6,459 bases of DNA. It comes from Candidatus Aminicenantota bacterium (GTDB taxonomy: Bacteria > Acidobacteriota > Aminicenantia > UBA2199). Shown piece by piece: positions 1-5,394 of this stretch (within the stretch, counting starts at the first letter, position 1; each line of letters opens with the position of its first letter). A program made the translations under genes and the position numbers. Under the pieces are notes generated by a model, which saw nothing but the letters and a program-made list of their open reading frames with translations, had not been told where the DNA came from and did not search any database. The stretch spans positions 1 through 6,459 of the forward strand of contig JAPKZM010000115.1 of NCBI GenBank assembly GCA_026393775.1, given 5' to 3'.

Positions 1-372
1 CATTTCGTTTATTTGCGGATAATGATAACGGAAAATATCCAGGACGGTTTCCTGCTTTTCACCGGCGCCGGGATGGACGACGAGGCCGGCCGGCTTGTCG
101 ATGACCAGCAGCCATTCGTCCTCGAACAGTTTCACCAATGACTGCGAAGGGACGTAAACTCTCTCTTCCGGGGTTTCAATCTCCACCGTCACCCGGTCGT
201 CGGGGAAAACCTCGCGGTTCTTGCGCAGCAGGACGGCGTTGTTGAGGCTGACCTGTCCGTTGGCGATCAGCTTTTCGATTTGGCTGCGGGACATGGTGTC
301 AAGGACGGCGGTCAGGAAGTGATCGATCCTTGGGTAGTGGTCCCTGGCCTTAAATGTGATTTTCTTTTTCAC
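1..372 (-). CDS. RluA/RluD-family 23S rRNA pseudouridine synthase, N-terminal part (runs off left edge)
   Basis: This is the N-terminal 124 residues of an RluA-superfamily pseudouridine synthase, which isomerises uridines in structured RNA; RluD-type members modify helix 69 of 23S rRNA. Residues 15-62 form an S4 RNA-binding domain (RIDHFLTAVL, then SRSQIEKLIANGQVSLN, ending PDDRVTVE). Residues 85-102 (DEWLLVIDKPAGLVVHPG) are the hallmark opening motif of the catalytic domain. The catalytic Asp, in the HRLD motif, lies beyond the window, so activity cannot be judged. The start is GTG at 372: an in-frame TAA (375-373) lies immediately upstream, and the next ATG (residue 27) would cut into the S4 domain. 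The Shine-Dalgarno sequence is weak (AAGAAA), but the start lies 23 nt inside the end of lgt, so translational coupling is likely. The S4 domain plus the VHPG motif favours RluD/RluB-like large-subunit enzymes over RluA itself; the exact target is not assignable. Confidence 0.93.
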   Translation of the reverse strand, partial: MKKKITFKARDHYPRIDHFLTAVLDTMSRSQIEKLIANGQVSLNNAVLLRKNREVFPDDRVTVEIETPEERVYVPSQSLVKLFEDEWLLVIDKPAGLVVHPGAGEKQETVLDIFRYHYPQINEM

Positions 373-1513
373 TTAATTTCTTAAAGCTTTTCAGCATGAC
401 CAGGGCGGCGATGAAGCCGATGATGCAGATCAGCTGCGGGAAGCTCAGGCTGGTCAGCGGGTGGTCCTGGCCGCCGAACACGTAGCCGCGGTCGGCATCG
501 CCGCGGAAAAATTCGACCGTGAAACGGATCATGGTGTAATTCAGGACATAGAGCGCGAAGACCTGGCCCTTGAAAGCCCTTTTCTTATAGGCAAAAGAGA
601 GGATCACGAAATTGACGAAATTGAGCAGCGCTTCGAATATCTGGGTGGGATAGAGGGCGACATGCAAGGGCACGCCAGTCAGGAAATTGGCCTTGGCGCT
701 GCTGAAGGTAATGGCCAGGGGAAAATGCCCGGCTTCGCGCCCCCAGCAGCAGCCGGCGGCCAGGCAGCCCAGGCGGCCGAAGGCGTGGCCAAGGGCCAGC
801 GATGGACCGGCGATGTCTCCCAGCACACGGTAGCTGAGGGCATGGCGGCGGATGAACCAGACGGTGAACAGGGCACCGGCGATCAGGCCGCCGAAAAAAG
901 TGCCGCCCGAGGTCAGCAGGTACCTGATTTCGGCCGGGTATTTCAGGTAATAGTCCAGGTTGGTCGCTAGTAGCAGCAGCTTGGCCCCCAGCAGGCTGAG
1001 GAGCATGACGTAGAAGATGAAATCGGTGAAGACCTTCAGGTCAAGATTTTCAGCCTTGGCTTTTTTGAAGGCCAGTAAAATGGCCAGCAGCGTGCCCAGG
1101 GCGAACAGGAAGCCGTAACTGGCAAACTTGATGTAGGCGTCAAGGAAATCGACCACGAAACCCAGGCGCACCCGGTCGATGATGTTGCCCAGCGCGCCGC
1201 CCAGGATGAACGCGTAAGCGGTCAGTTCCAAGCGGTTGCGGCTGGGGGAGTGGAGGAAAAAATAACTGACGATCACCAGGGCCACGATGGCCAGGATGGT
1301 GATGACCAGCGGGATCCATTTGCCGCCGGAAGCGGAGAAAAATCCCCAGATCGCTCCCGAATTGCGCACGTGCCAGATGCGGAAAAATCCCTTGACCAGG
1401 GTCCGCGTGGATTCCAGGGGAACGGTTTTGGCGACCAGCCATTTACTAGCCTGGTCGACGGCGATGATGACCAGCATGATGAAAAAATAGACCGATTTAC
1501 CTTTTGTCGTCAA
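350..1513 (-). CDS. LspA-Lgt fusion: truncated signal peptidase II joined in frame to prolipoprotein diacylglyceryl transferase
   Basis: One 387-codon frame carries two membrane enzymes of lipoprotein maturation. Residues 1-127 are LspA: DQASKW (D20), NSGA (N51), then GGALGNIIDR (N110, catalytic D113) and VVDFLD. Residues about 131-387 are Lgt: SYGFLFALG (Y133, equivalent to E. coli Y26), GGTFFGGLI, GRLGC..GCCWGR (R247 equals R143, G258 equals G154), YPTQIFEA, and YTMIRFTVEFFRGD (Y326, R330 and E334 equal Y235, R239 and E243). The Lgt half is nearly full length. LspA stops after helix 3, so the N-x-A-D-S motif with the second catalytic Asp and helix 4 are absent, as are the Lgt start codon and first 10-15 residues. 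About ten membrane segments are visible. The start is TTG at 1513: AAGGAG (1526-1521) sits 7 nt upstream, placing D20 as in other LspA proteins; the later ATG (residue 13) would remove part of helix 1. It overlaps ileS by 17 nt. Lgt activity is plausible and LspA activity doubtful. An assembly deletion is possible. Confidence 0.9.
   Translation of the reverse strand: MTTKGKSVYFFIMLVIIAVDQASKWLVAKTVPLESTRTLVKGFFRIWHVRNSGAIWGFFSASGGKWIPLVITILAIVALVIVSYFFLHSPSRNRLELTAYAFILGGALGNIIDRVRLGFVVDFLDAYIKFASYGFLFALGTLLAILLAFKKAKAENLDLKVFTDFIFYVMLLSLLGAKLLLLATNLDYYLKYPAEIRYLLTSGGTFFGGLIAGALFTVWFIRRHALSYRVLGDIAGPSLALGHAFGRLGCLAAGCCWGREAGHFPLAITFSSAKANFLTGVPLHVALYPTQIFEALLNFVNFVILSFAYKKRAFKGQVFALYVLNYTMIRFTVEFFRGDADRGYVFGGQDHPLTSLSFPQLICIIGFIAALVMLKSFKKLSEKENHI
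1118..1135 (-). other. LspA/Lgt junction segment
   Basis: These codons encode YIKFAS (residues 127-132), the short stretch between recognisable LspA (ending VVDFLDAY) and recognisable Lgt (beginning SYGFLFALG). A free-standing LspA would here continue with a W-P-x-F-N-x-A-D-S stretch and a fourth helix. A free-standing lgt would here have its own ribosome binding site, start codon and an N-terminal periplasmic segment. None of these can be found in any frame around the junction. The frame is open and codon use is unchanged across the join, so this is a clean in-frame deletion or fusion and not a simple frameshift. The exact breakpoint within these 18 nt cannot be fixed from one sequence. Confidence 0.75.
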
Positions 1514-4292
1514 TGGTCTTCTCCTTGATGGTGTCGGCGCAGCGCGGGCAAAGCTCGGGGTGTGCCCACGGCGAGCGGCCGCCGGCCGCGGGCGTGGTCG
1601 CGATCCAGTTCCAGCAGCGCGGGCATTTGCGCCCCGTCGCCTTGCGCACCGTGATCTTTTCTTCCTTGCCGCTTTGCACGGTGATGGCGGCGATGACCAT
1701 GATGGTCTTGAACAGATCGCCATCCTTCCGCAGCAGCTCTTCGTCGGCGCCGTTCGTCTCGATGACGACGTCGGCTTCCAGGGAGTCGCCGATGAGCTTG
1801 GCGGCGCGGGCGGTTTCGATTTCCTTCAAGATCCTGTCCCGGACGGCCATGATCCTTTGCCATTTCGGTTCATCGACCGCGGCGCGGAAGCTGTCGCAGG
1901 TCTCCGGAAAGCGGGCCAGGTGGATCATGGATTCCTTGCCGGGGTAGGCGGGGACGAAGGCCCACGCTTCCTCGCAGGTGAAGGAGAGGATCGGCGCCAT
2001 GAGCAGCAGGGTTTCCCTGAGCAGGGTGAAAATGGTTTGCTGGGCGGCCCGGCGCTCGGGCGCGTCGCTGCGGTTGCAGTAGAGATTGTCTTTCTGGATG
2101 TTCAGGTAGAACGCGCTCAGGTCGACGGTAAAGAAATTGAACAGCGCGTGAAAAATGACATAGAACTCGAAATCGCCGTAGGCCTTGAGCACACGGGCCT
2201 TGATTTCCTGGAGCTTGTGCAGGATGTAGACATCGGTTGCCCCGAGGGCCGTGAACGCGACCTTGTCGCGTTCGGGGTCGAAATCGTTGAGCACTCCGAG
2301 CATGAAGCGCCAGGTGTTGCGGATCTTGCGGTAGCTTTCGCTCAGGCGCGACAGGATTTCCTCGCCGAAACGCACGTCTTCCTGGTAGTCGACCATGGCC
2401 GCCCACAGGCGCAGGATCTCCGCGCCCTTGTCCTTGATGACGCTCTGCGGCTCGATGACGTTGCCCAGCGACTTGTGCATAGCCCGTCCGTCGGCGTCGA
2501 GCACCCAGCCGTGGGTGATCACCGTCCGGTAGGGGGCGGCGCCCAGGGCGCTGATGCCGACCAGCAATGACGAGTGAAACCAGCCGCGATACTGGTCGCC
2601 GCCTTCCAGGTACATGTCGGCCGGCCAGCGGTGCCCGGCGCGGCTCTGCAGAATGCCGTGCGACGAACCCGACTCGAACCAGACATCCAGGATGTCCTTG
2701 CCCTTGCTGAATTCCCGGCCGCCGCAGGCGGGGCATTTCGTTCCCGGCGGCAGGAAAGAGGCCGCCTCTTTCTGGTACCAGGCGTTGGAGCCCTGCTCGG
2801 CAAATATTTTTTCCACGTTGGCGATGATATCGTCGCGCAGCAGGGGTTCGCCGCAGGCCTGGCAGAAAAAGGCCGGCAGCGGCACGCCCCAGTCGCGCTG
2901 GCGCGATATGCACCAGTCGGGACGGTTGGCGACCATGTTGGAGATCCGCTCTTCACCCCAGCGCGGGAGCCAATTTACCTTTTGAATGGCCGCTATGGCT
3001 TTGCTGCGCAATTCGTCCGTGTCCATGGCGATGAACCACTGCTCGGTGGCCCGGAAAATCACCGGCTTTTTGCAGCGCCAGCAATGGGGGTAGGAGTGAG
3101 TGATGGAACCGTCATGCAGCAGGCTGTTTTTTTGGCGTAGGTCTTCGACGATGCGCTGGTTGGCCTTGAAGACCTGCAAGCCTTGGTAGGGACCGCTGCT
3201 CTCGTCGAAACGGCCGTCGGCCAGGACCGGGGAATAGATATCGAGTCCGTTGGCGATGCCGGCGTTGTAGTCGTCCTGACCGTGGCCCGGGGCGGTGTGC
3301 ACGCAGCCGGTCCCTTGGTCCAGCAGGACGTAGTTGGTGTTGATCAAAAGGGAGTCGCGGTCATAGAGGGGATGGCGCGCCTTGCACCCGGCCAGTTCGC
3401 TCCCTTTGAATTCCTTTAGTTTTTGGAACGAGCTCCCTTTCAGGGCGGCGATGGCCGGCAGCAGGGCGGAGGCGGCGATAAATAGTTCGCCGTTCATCTG
3501 GAAAAGGGCGTAATCGTAATCGGGGTGCAGGGCGATGGCCAGGTTGGCGGGAATGGTCCAGGGGGTGGTGGTCCAGATCAAGACAAAAATATCCTTGCCG
3601 GCATATTCTTTCAGGAAGGGGGGAAGATCCTGCAAAGCGAACTTGACCGTGATGGACGGCGAGTTATGGTCGGCATATTCGACTTCGGATTCGGCCAGGG
3701 CCGTCTGGCAGGAGATGCACCAGTATACCGGGCGCTTCTTGCGGTAGACGCTCCCTTTTTTAACGAAGGAATTGAAAAAACGGATCACGGTCGCCTCGTA
3801 GCCGTGGTCCAGGGTCGTGTACGGCTCATCCCAGGCGCCGAAGATCCCCAGCCGCTTGAAGTCTTCCCGCTGCAAGCCGAGGTACTTTTCGGCGTATTTC
3901 CGGCACTCGTCGCGGACCTCGATCTGGCTCATGCTTTTTTTGCGGGAGCCCAATTGCTGGTCCACCCTATGTTCGATGGGCAGGCCGTGGCAGTCCCAGC
4001 CCGGGACGTAGGGGCTGTAAAACCCGGCCATGGCTTTGCTCTTGACGATGAAATCCTTGAGTATCTTGTTCAGGGCGGTGCCGAGGTGGATGTTGCCGTT
4101 GGCATAGGGCGGGCCGTCGTGGAGAATGTACGGTTCTTGCTTGTCATGGTTGAGTAAAATTTTTTTATAAATATCGGCGTTTTCCCACTTTTTCAGGGTT
4201 TCGGGTTCTTTCTGGCTGAGTTGGGCTTTCATGGGAAAGTCCGTGCGCGGCAGGTTTAAAGTCTCCTTCCAGTCCATTTTTTTTTCCGACAT
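1497..4292 (-). CDS. ileS: Isoleucyl-tRNA synthetase (IleRS), class Ia, complete
   Basis: This cytoplasmic enzyme charges tRNA-Ile with isoleucine and hydrolyses mis-charged Val-tRNA-Ile. The 931 residues match the usual bacterial length. The HIGH-type motif is PYANGNIHLGTALNK (HLGT, residues 69-72). The CP1 editing domain shows WTTTPWTIPAN (240-250) and GTGCVHTAPGHGQDDY (327-342). WCISC (191-195), HCWRC (403-407) and the pairs C477/C480 and C520/C523 are typical Cys sites. The KMSKS-type motif reads AMHKSLGN (604-611) and keeps the second Lys, K607. An anticodon-binding domain follows from about 685, and the C-terminal zinc finger has C890/C893 and C915/C918. The start is ATG at 4292, with GGAG 8 nt upstream. 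Codons 3-6 contain a run of nine A residues before a second in-frame ATG (residue 6), which could serve as an alternative start. It is the first gene of the operon; the downstream lspA-lgt overlaps its last 17 nt. The ileS-lspA order is a common bacterial arrangement. No defect is visible. Confidence 0.98.
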   Translation of the reverse strand: MSEKKMDWKETLNLPRTDFPMKAQLSQKEPETLKKWENADIYKKILLNHDKQEPYILHDGPPYANGNIHLGTALNKILKDFIVKSKAMAGFYSPYVPGWDCHGLPIEHRVDQQLGSRKKSMSQIEVRDECRKYAEKYLGLQREDFKRLGIFGAWDEPYTTLDHGYEATVIRFFNSFVKKGSVYRKKRPVYWCISCQTALAESEVEYADHNSPSITVKFALQDLPPFLKEYAGKDIFVLIWTTTPWTIPANLAIALHPDYDYALFQMNGELFIAASALLPAIAALKGSSFQKLKEFKGSELAGCKARHPLYDRDSLLINTNYVLLDQGTGCVHTAPGHGQDDYNAGIANGLDIYSPVLADGRFDESSGPYQGLQVFKANQRIVEDLRQKNSLLHDGSITHSYPHCWRCKKPVIFRATEQWFIAMDTDELRSKAIAAIQKVNWLPRWGEERISNMVANRPDWCISRQRDWGVPLPAFFCQACGEPLLRDDIIANVEKIFAEQGSNAWYQKEAASFLPPGTKCPACGGREFSKGKDILDVWFESGSSHGILQSRAGHRWPADMYLEGGDQYRGWFHSSLLVGISALGAAPYRTVITHGWVLDADGRAMHKSLGNVIEPQSVIKDKGAEILRLWAAMVDYQEDVRFGEEILSRLSESYRKIRNTWRFMLGVLNDFDPERDKVAFTALGATDVYILHKLQEIKARVLKAYGDFEFYVIFHALFNFFTVDLSAFYLNIQKDNLYCNRSDAPERRAAQQTIFTLLRETLLLMAPILSFTCEEAWAFVPAYPGKESMIHLARFPETCDSFRAAVDEPKWQRIMAVRDRILKEIETARAAKLIGDSLEADVVIETNGADEELLRKDGDLFKTIMVIAAITVQSGKEEKITVRKATGRKCPRCWNWIATTPAAGGRSPWAHPELCPRCADTIKEKTIDDKR
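1521..1526 (-). promoter_or_regulatory. Shine-Dalgarno sequence of the lspA-lgt fusion, inside the 3' end of ileS
   Basis: On the minus strand this reads AAGGAG, followed by a 7-nt spacer and TTG at 1513-1511. It decides the TTG start against the in-frame ATG at residue 13, which has no comparable site. The site lies within ileS, consistent with coupled translation of the two genes. Confidence 0.8.
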
Positions 4293-4321
4293 GGTATGGG
4301 CTCCGTGTGAAATAAAAAGCT

Positions 4322-4350
4322 ATTGTCGCTTATTCCGGCCAATAAGTCAA
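4322..4350 (-). promoter_or_regulatory. Predicted sigma70-type promoter of the ileS operon
   Basis: On the minus strand the -35 box is TTGACT (4350-4345), the spacer is exactly 17 nt, and the -10 box is GACAAT (4327-4322; 4 of 6 matches). Transcription would begin near 4315, giving a leader of only about 22 nt before the ileS ATG, so there is no room for a T-box or other riboswitch. This is the best-formed promoter in the window. Confidence 0.6.
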
Positions 4351-4370
4351 TTGAATTCGCCATTCCGGCC
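4332..4370. repeat. Direct repeat ATTCCGGCC x2 with adjoining GC palindrome, between divergent ileS and DUF4342 gene
   Basis: ATTCCGGCC occurs at 4332-4340 and again at 4362-4370, 30 bp apart (about three helical turns). The first copy lies in the spacer of the predicted ileS promoter. The second runs into the perfect 10-bp palindrome GGCCGCGGCC (4367-4376), just before the predicted rightward promoter. The spacing would suit a protein bound on one face of the DNA, but the repeats may be chance in a GC-rich spacer. Confidence 0.35.
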
Positions 4371-4378
4371 GCGGCCAC

Positions 4379-4407
4379 TTGCCACCGGAGTGAAAAAGGA
4401 ATATCGT
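4379..4407 (+). promoter_or_regulatory. Possible promoter of the DUF4342-type gene
   Basis: TTGCCA (4379-4384; 5 of 6 matches to the -35 consensus) is separated by 17 nt from TATCGT (4402-4407; 4 of 6 matches). Transcription would start near 4414 and leave a leader of about 50 nt. A second candidate -35, TTGTCA at 4407-4412, has no good -10 partner. It is a prediction from consensus only. Confidence 0.4.
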
Positions 4408-4453
4408 TGTCAAATCGAACCGGCAACGGTTCTTTTCCGTTTATCCATTTGAC

Positions 4454-4459
4454 AGGAGG
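4454..4459 (+). promoter_or_regulatory. Strong Shine-Dalgarno sequence of the DUF4342-type gene
   Basis: AGGAGG lies 5 nt before the ATG at 4465. It is a full-consensus site and fixes the start of this small gene. Confidence 0.85.
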
Positions 4460-4464
4460 TTCAC

Positions 4465-4722
4465 ATGAGCGATGAAAAAAACAAGGGGCCGCGCGAGGAA
4501 TTCAAGCTGGACGGAAGTCAGGTGGTCACGAAGATAAAGGAATTGATCCACGAGGGCAATATCCGGCGCATCATCCTGAAGAACGAGGAAGGCAAGACCC
4601 TGATCGAGATCCCCCTGACCCTGGGCCTGGTGGGGGCGGCGTTACTGCCCGTCCTCGCGGCTGTAGGTGCCATTGCCGCGCTGGCGGCATCAATGACGAT
4701 CGTTGTCGAGAAGGTTGAATAG
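4465..4722 (+). CDS. Small DUF4342-type protein, complete (85 residues)
   Basis: The protein resembles the DUF4342 family, small proteins of unknown biochemical role. Residues 1-15 are a charged, probably flexible start. Residues 18-31 (SQVVTKIKELIHEG) look like an amphipathic helix. Residues 32-50 (NIRRIILKNEEGKTLIEIP) form a charged strand-like segment ending in the family hallmark EIP. Residues 51-75 are a hydrophobic Gly/Ala-rich stretch with a central Pro (L-P-V-L), long enough for one membrane helix or hairpin. The tail is MTIVVEKVE. The start is fixed by AGGAGG 5 nt upstream, and codon use resembles the neighbours. It is divergent from ileS and convergent with the cupin gene, so it is probably transcribed alone. 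A stump of a second copy lies about 80 nt downstream. I assign the family from memory of its EIPLT...P-laa-GaiaAL pattern; no function is known from this. Confidence 0.85.
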   Translation: MSDEKNKGPREEFKLDGSQVVTKIKELIHEGNIRRIILKNEEGKTLIEIPLTLGLVGAALLPVLAAVGAIAALAASMTIVVEKVE

Positions 4723-4797
4723 CGGATCTGGTTGAATTTTATTTTCGCTTTGTGCGGCAAACAAACATATTCGCCCCAAGGCTGGCGGATGGTTTGA

Positions 4798-4848
4798 GGT
4801 GCCGCGCTGGCGGCTTCGATGACCATCGTCGTTGAAAAGGTGGAATAG
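4798..4848 (+). pseudogene. Remnant of a second DUF4342 gene (last 16 codons only)
   Basis: Positions 4801-4848 align without gaps to 4675-4722, the end of the intact gene, with 41 of 48 bases identical. All seven differences are third-position and synonymous, so the peptide AALAASMTIVVEKVE plus TAG is unchanged. Such a pattern arises when two copies diverge while both encode protein. Upstream the frame is closed by TGA at 4795-4797, the match stops near 4798, and no start codon or Shine-Dalgarno site exists. The only internal ATG would give nine residues. The rest of the second copy has been lost. The spacer 4723-4797 shows no coding content that I can recognise, though a short GCGGAT-containing similarity (4722-4727 and 4786-4791) flanks it. 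Confidence 0.8.
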
Positions 4849-4850
4849 AG

Positions 4851-4875
4851 TCGAGAGCCGGGCGTTATCTCTCGA
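4851..4875. terminator. Weak hairpin between the convergent DUF4342 and cupin genes
   Basis: TCGAGAG (4851-4857) and CTCTCGA (4869-4875) form a perfect 7-bp inverted repeat with an 11-nt loop. It overlaps the last codons of the cupin gene and follows the DUF4342 remnant. Its place between convergent genes suits a two-way terminator, but neither strand shows a run of T after the stem, so it would not be a classical intrinsic terminator. Confidence 0.3.
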
Positions 4876-5206
4876 TCGGGATGACGCAGAGGAATTTCAG
4901 AACGGATTTTCCCATATTCTCGAACTGGTGCTCTTCGTTGGGTTCGACCAGGGCGAAGCTGCCGGCGCTGACAGCATACTGGACTCCCTTGGCATTGATC
5001 CTGCCTTGCCCTTCCAGGATAAATATTTCGTGCTCCATGGCGTGGGTGTGATAAGGGGAATGGCCGCCGGGCTGGACTTCGAACAGCCGCAAATAAAAAT
5101 TGGGGGCCGGCGAATCCTTGCCCAGCAGCCAGCGGATGGTCACCGCTTCGGCTCCGGGCATGGTGACGTCTTCGGCCGGCACGTGCTGATATTCCTTGAC
5201 GATCAT
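4865..5206 (-). CDS. Small single-domain cupin protein, complete (113 residues)
   Basis: A single conserved beta-barrel cupin domain fills the whole protein. Motif 1 is GGHSPYHTHAMEHEIFILEG (residues 47-66), with likely metal ligands H53, H55 and E60 (H59 is adjacent). Motif 2 is GSFALVEPNEEHQFEN (82-97), with H93 as the fourth ligand. Proteins of this size bind a metal ion and act as small enzymes, isomerases or ligand-binding proteins; the substrate cannot be told from sequence. There is no signal peptide or DNA-binding domain, so it is probably cytoplasmic and is not an AraC- or XRE-type regulator. I chose ATG at 5206, preceded closely by GAGAGGAGG, over the in-frame GTG at 5227, which would place that site inside the gene. 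It converges on the DUF4342 gene and is divergent from the GAF sensor; the shared 188-nt spacer could allow common control. Confidence 0.9.
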   Translation of the reverse strand: MIVKEYQHVPAEDVTMPGAEAVTIRWLLGKDSPAPNFYLRLFEVQPGGHSPYHTHAMEHEIFILEGQGRINAKGVQYAVSAGSFALVEPNEEHQFENMGKSVLKFLCVIPIER

Positions 5207-5221
5207 GGGACCTCCTCTCGG

Positions 5222-5263
5222 CAACACAAATTATCCACCGACTTTGGTGGATCTAATTTGTTT
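5222..5263. repeat. Long imperfect inverted repeat (hairpin) upstream of the cupin gene
   Basis: The left arm ACAAATTATCCACC (5226-5239) and right arm GGTGGAT-CT-AATTTGT (5246-5261) pair across a 6-nt loop (GACTTT), with a 2-nt bulge on the right. With one more bulge, three further pairs (CAA/TTG, 5222-5224 and 5258-5263 region) may extend it. It ends about 10 nt before the cupin Shine-Dalgarno site, so in a cupin transcript it would be a leader hairpin. No T-run follows, so a terminator is unlikely. It could be an operator, an RNA leader element, or a short repeat element of the REP/MITE kind. Confidence 0.6.
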
Positions 5264-5278
5264 GTCCCCCATGGGGAC
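5264..5278. repeat. Second short palindrome in the cupin/GAF divergent spacer
   Basis: GTCCCC (5264-5269) and GGGGAC (5273-5278) form a perfect 6-bp inverted repeat around CAT. It directly abuts the longer hairpin at 5222-5263, so the two would stack as neighbouring stems. A third perfect palindrome, CTGGCGCCAG, lies at 5340-5349, nearer the GAF gene. In between, TTTATCATAAA (5294-5304) offers -10-like boxes on both strands (TATCAT and TATGAT), but neither has a good -35 partner. Confidence 0.5.
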
Positions 5279-5394
5279 GCTTCAATCCGATCATTTATCA
5301 TAAAATCCCGAACCAGTAAAGACGGTGGCTCAGGTGCGGCTGGCGCCAGGATATTGCATTTTTCCCGAAAAGGGGATACCCTTAGCTGGATATC

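Noticed and set aside
1050..1200. Frameshift as the cause of the lspA-lgt join
   Set aside because: I looked for the missing N-x-A-D-S segment in the other frames around the junction and found none. The frame and codon use are continuous, so bases are missing rather than shifted.
1514..1723. Upstream extension of the lspA-lgt frame inside ileS
   Set aside because: The added Arg/Pro-rich residues read ileS in a shifted frame. The TTG at 1513 with AAGGAG in front gives the normal LspA length before helix 1.
1560..2570. Long plus-strand open frame opposite ileS
   Set aside because: It lies entirely antisense to the well-supported ileS, is rich in low-information residues, and has no recognisable motif or ribosome site. 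It follows from GC-rich codon bias. The same holds for frames at 461-970, 2574-3140 and 3525-4157.
4293..4345. T-box or other riboswitch upstream of ileS
   Set aside because: The predicted leader is only about 22 nt and carries no T-box sequence or antiterminator stem.
4713..4737. Direct repeat GGTTGAAT (4713-4720 and 4730-4737) as a target-site duplication
   Set aside because: The copies are only 17 nt apart with nothing resembling an inserted element between them, so chance is the simpler view.
5207..5227. GTG start at 5227 for the cupin gene
   Set aside because: It would put the strong GAGAGGAGG site inside the gene. The ATG at 5206 directly follows that site.
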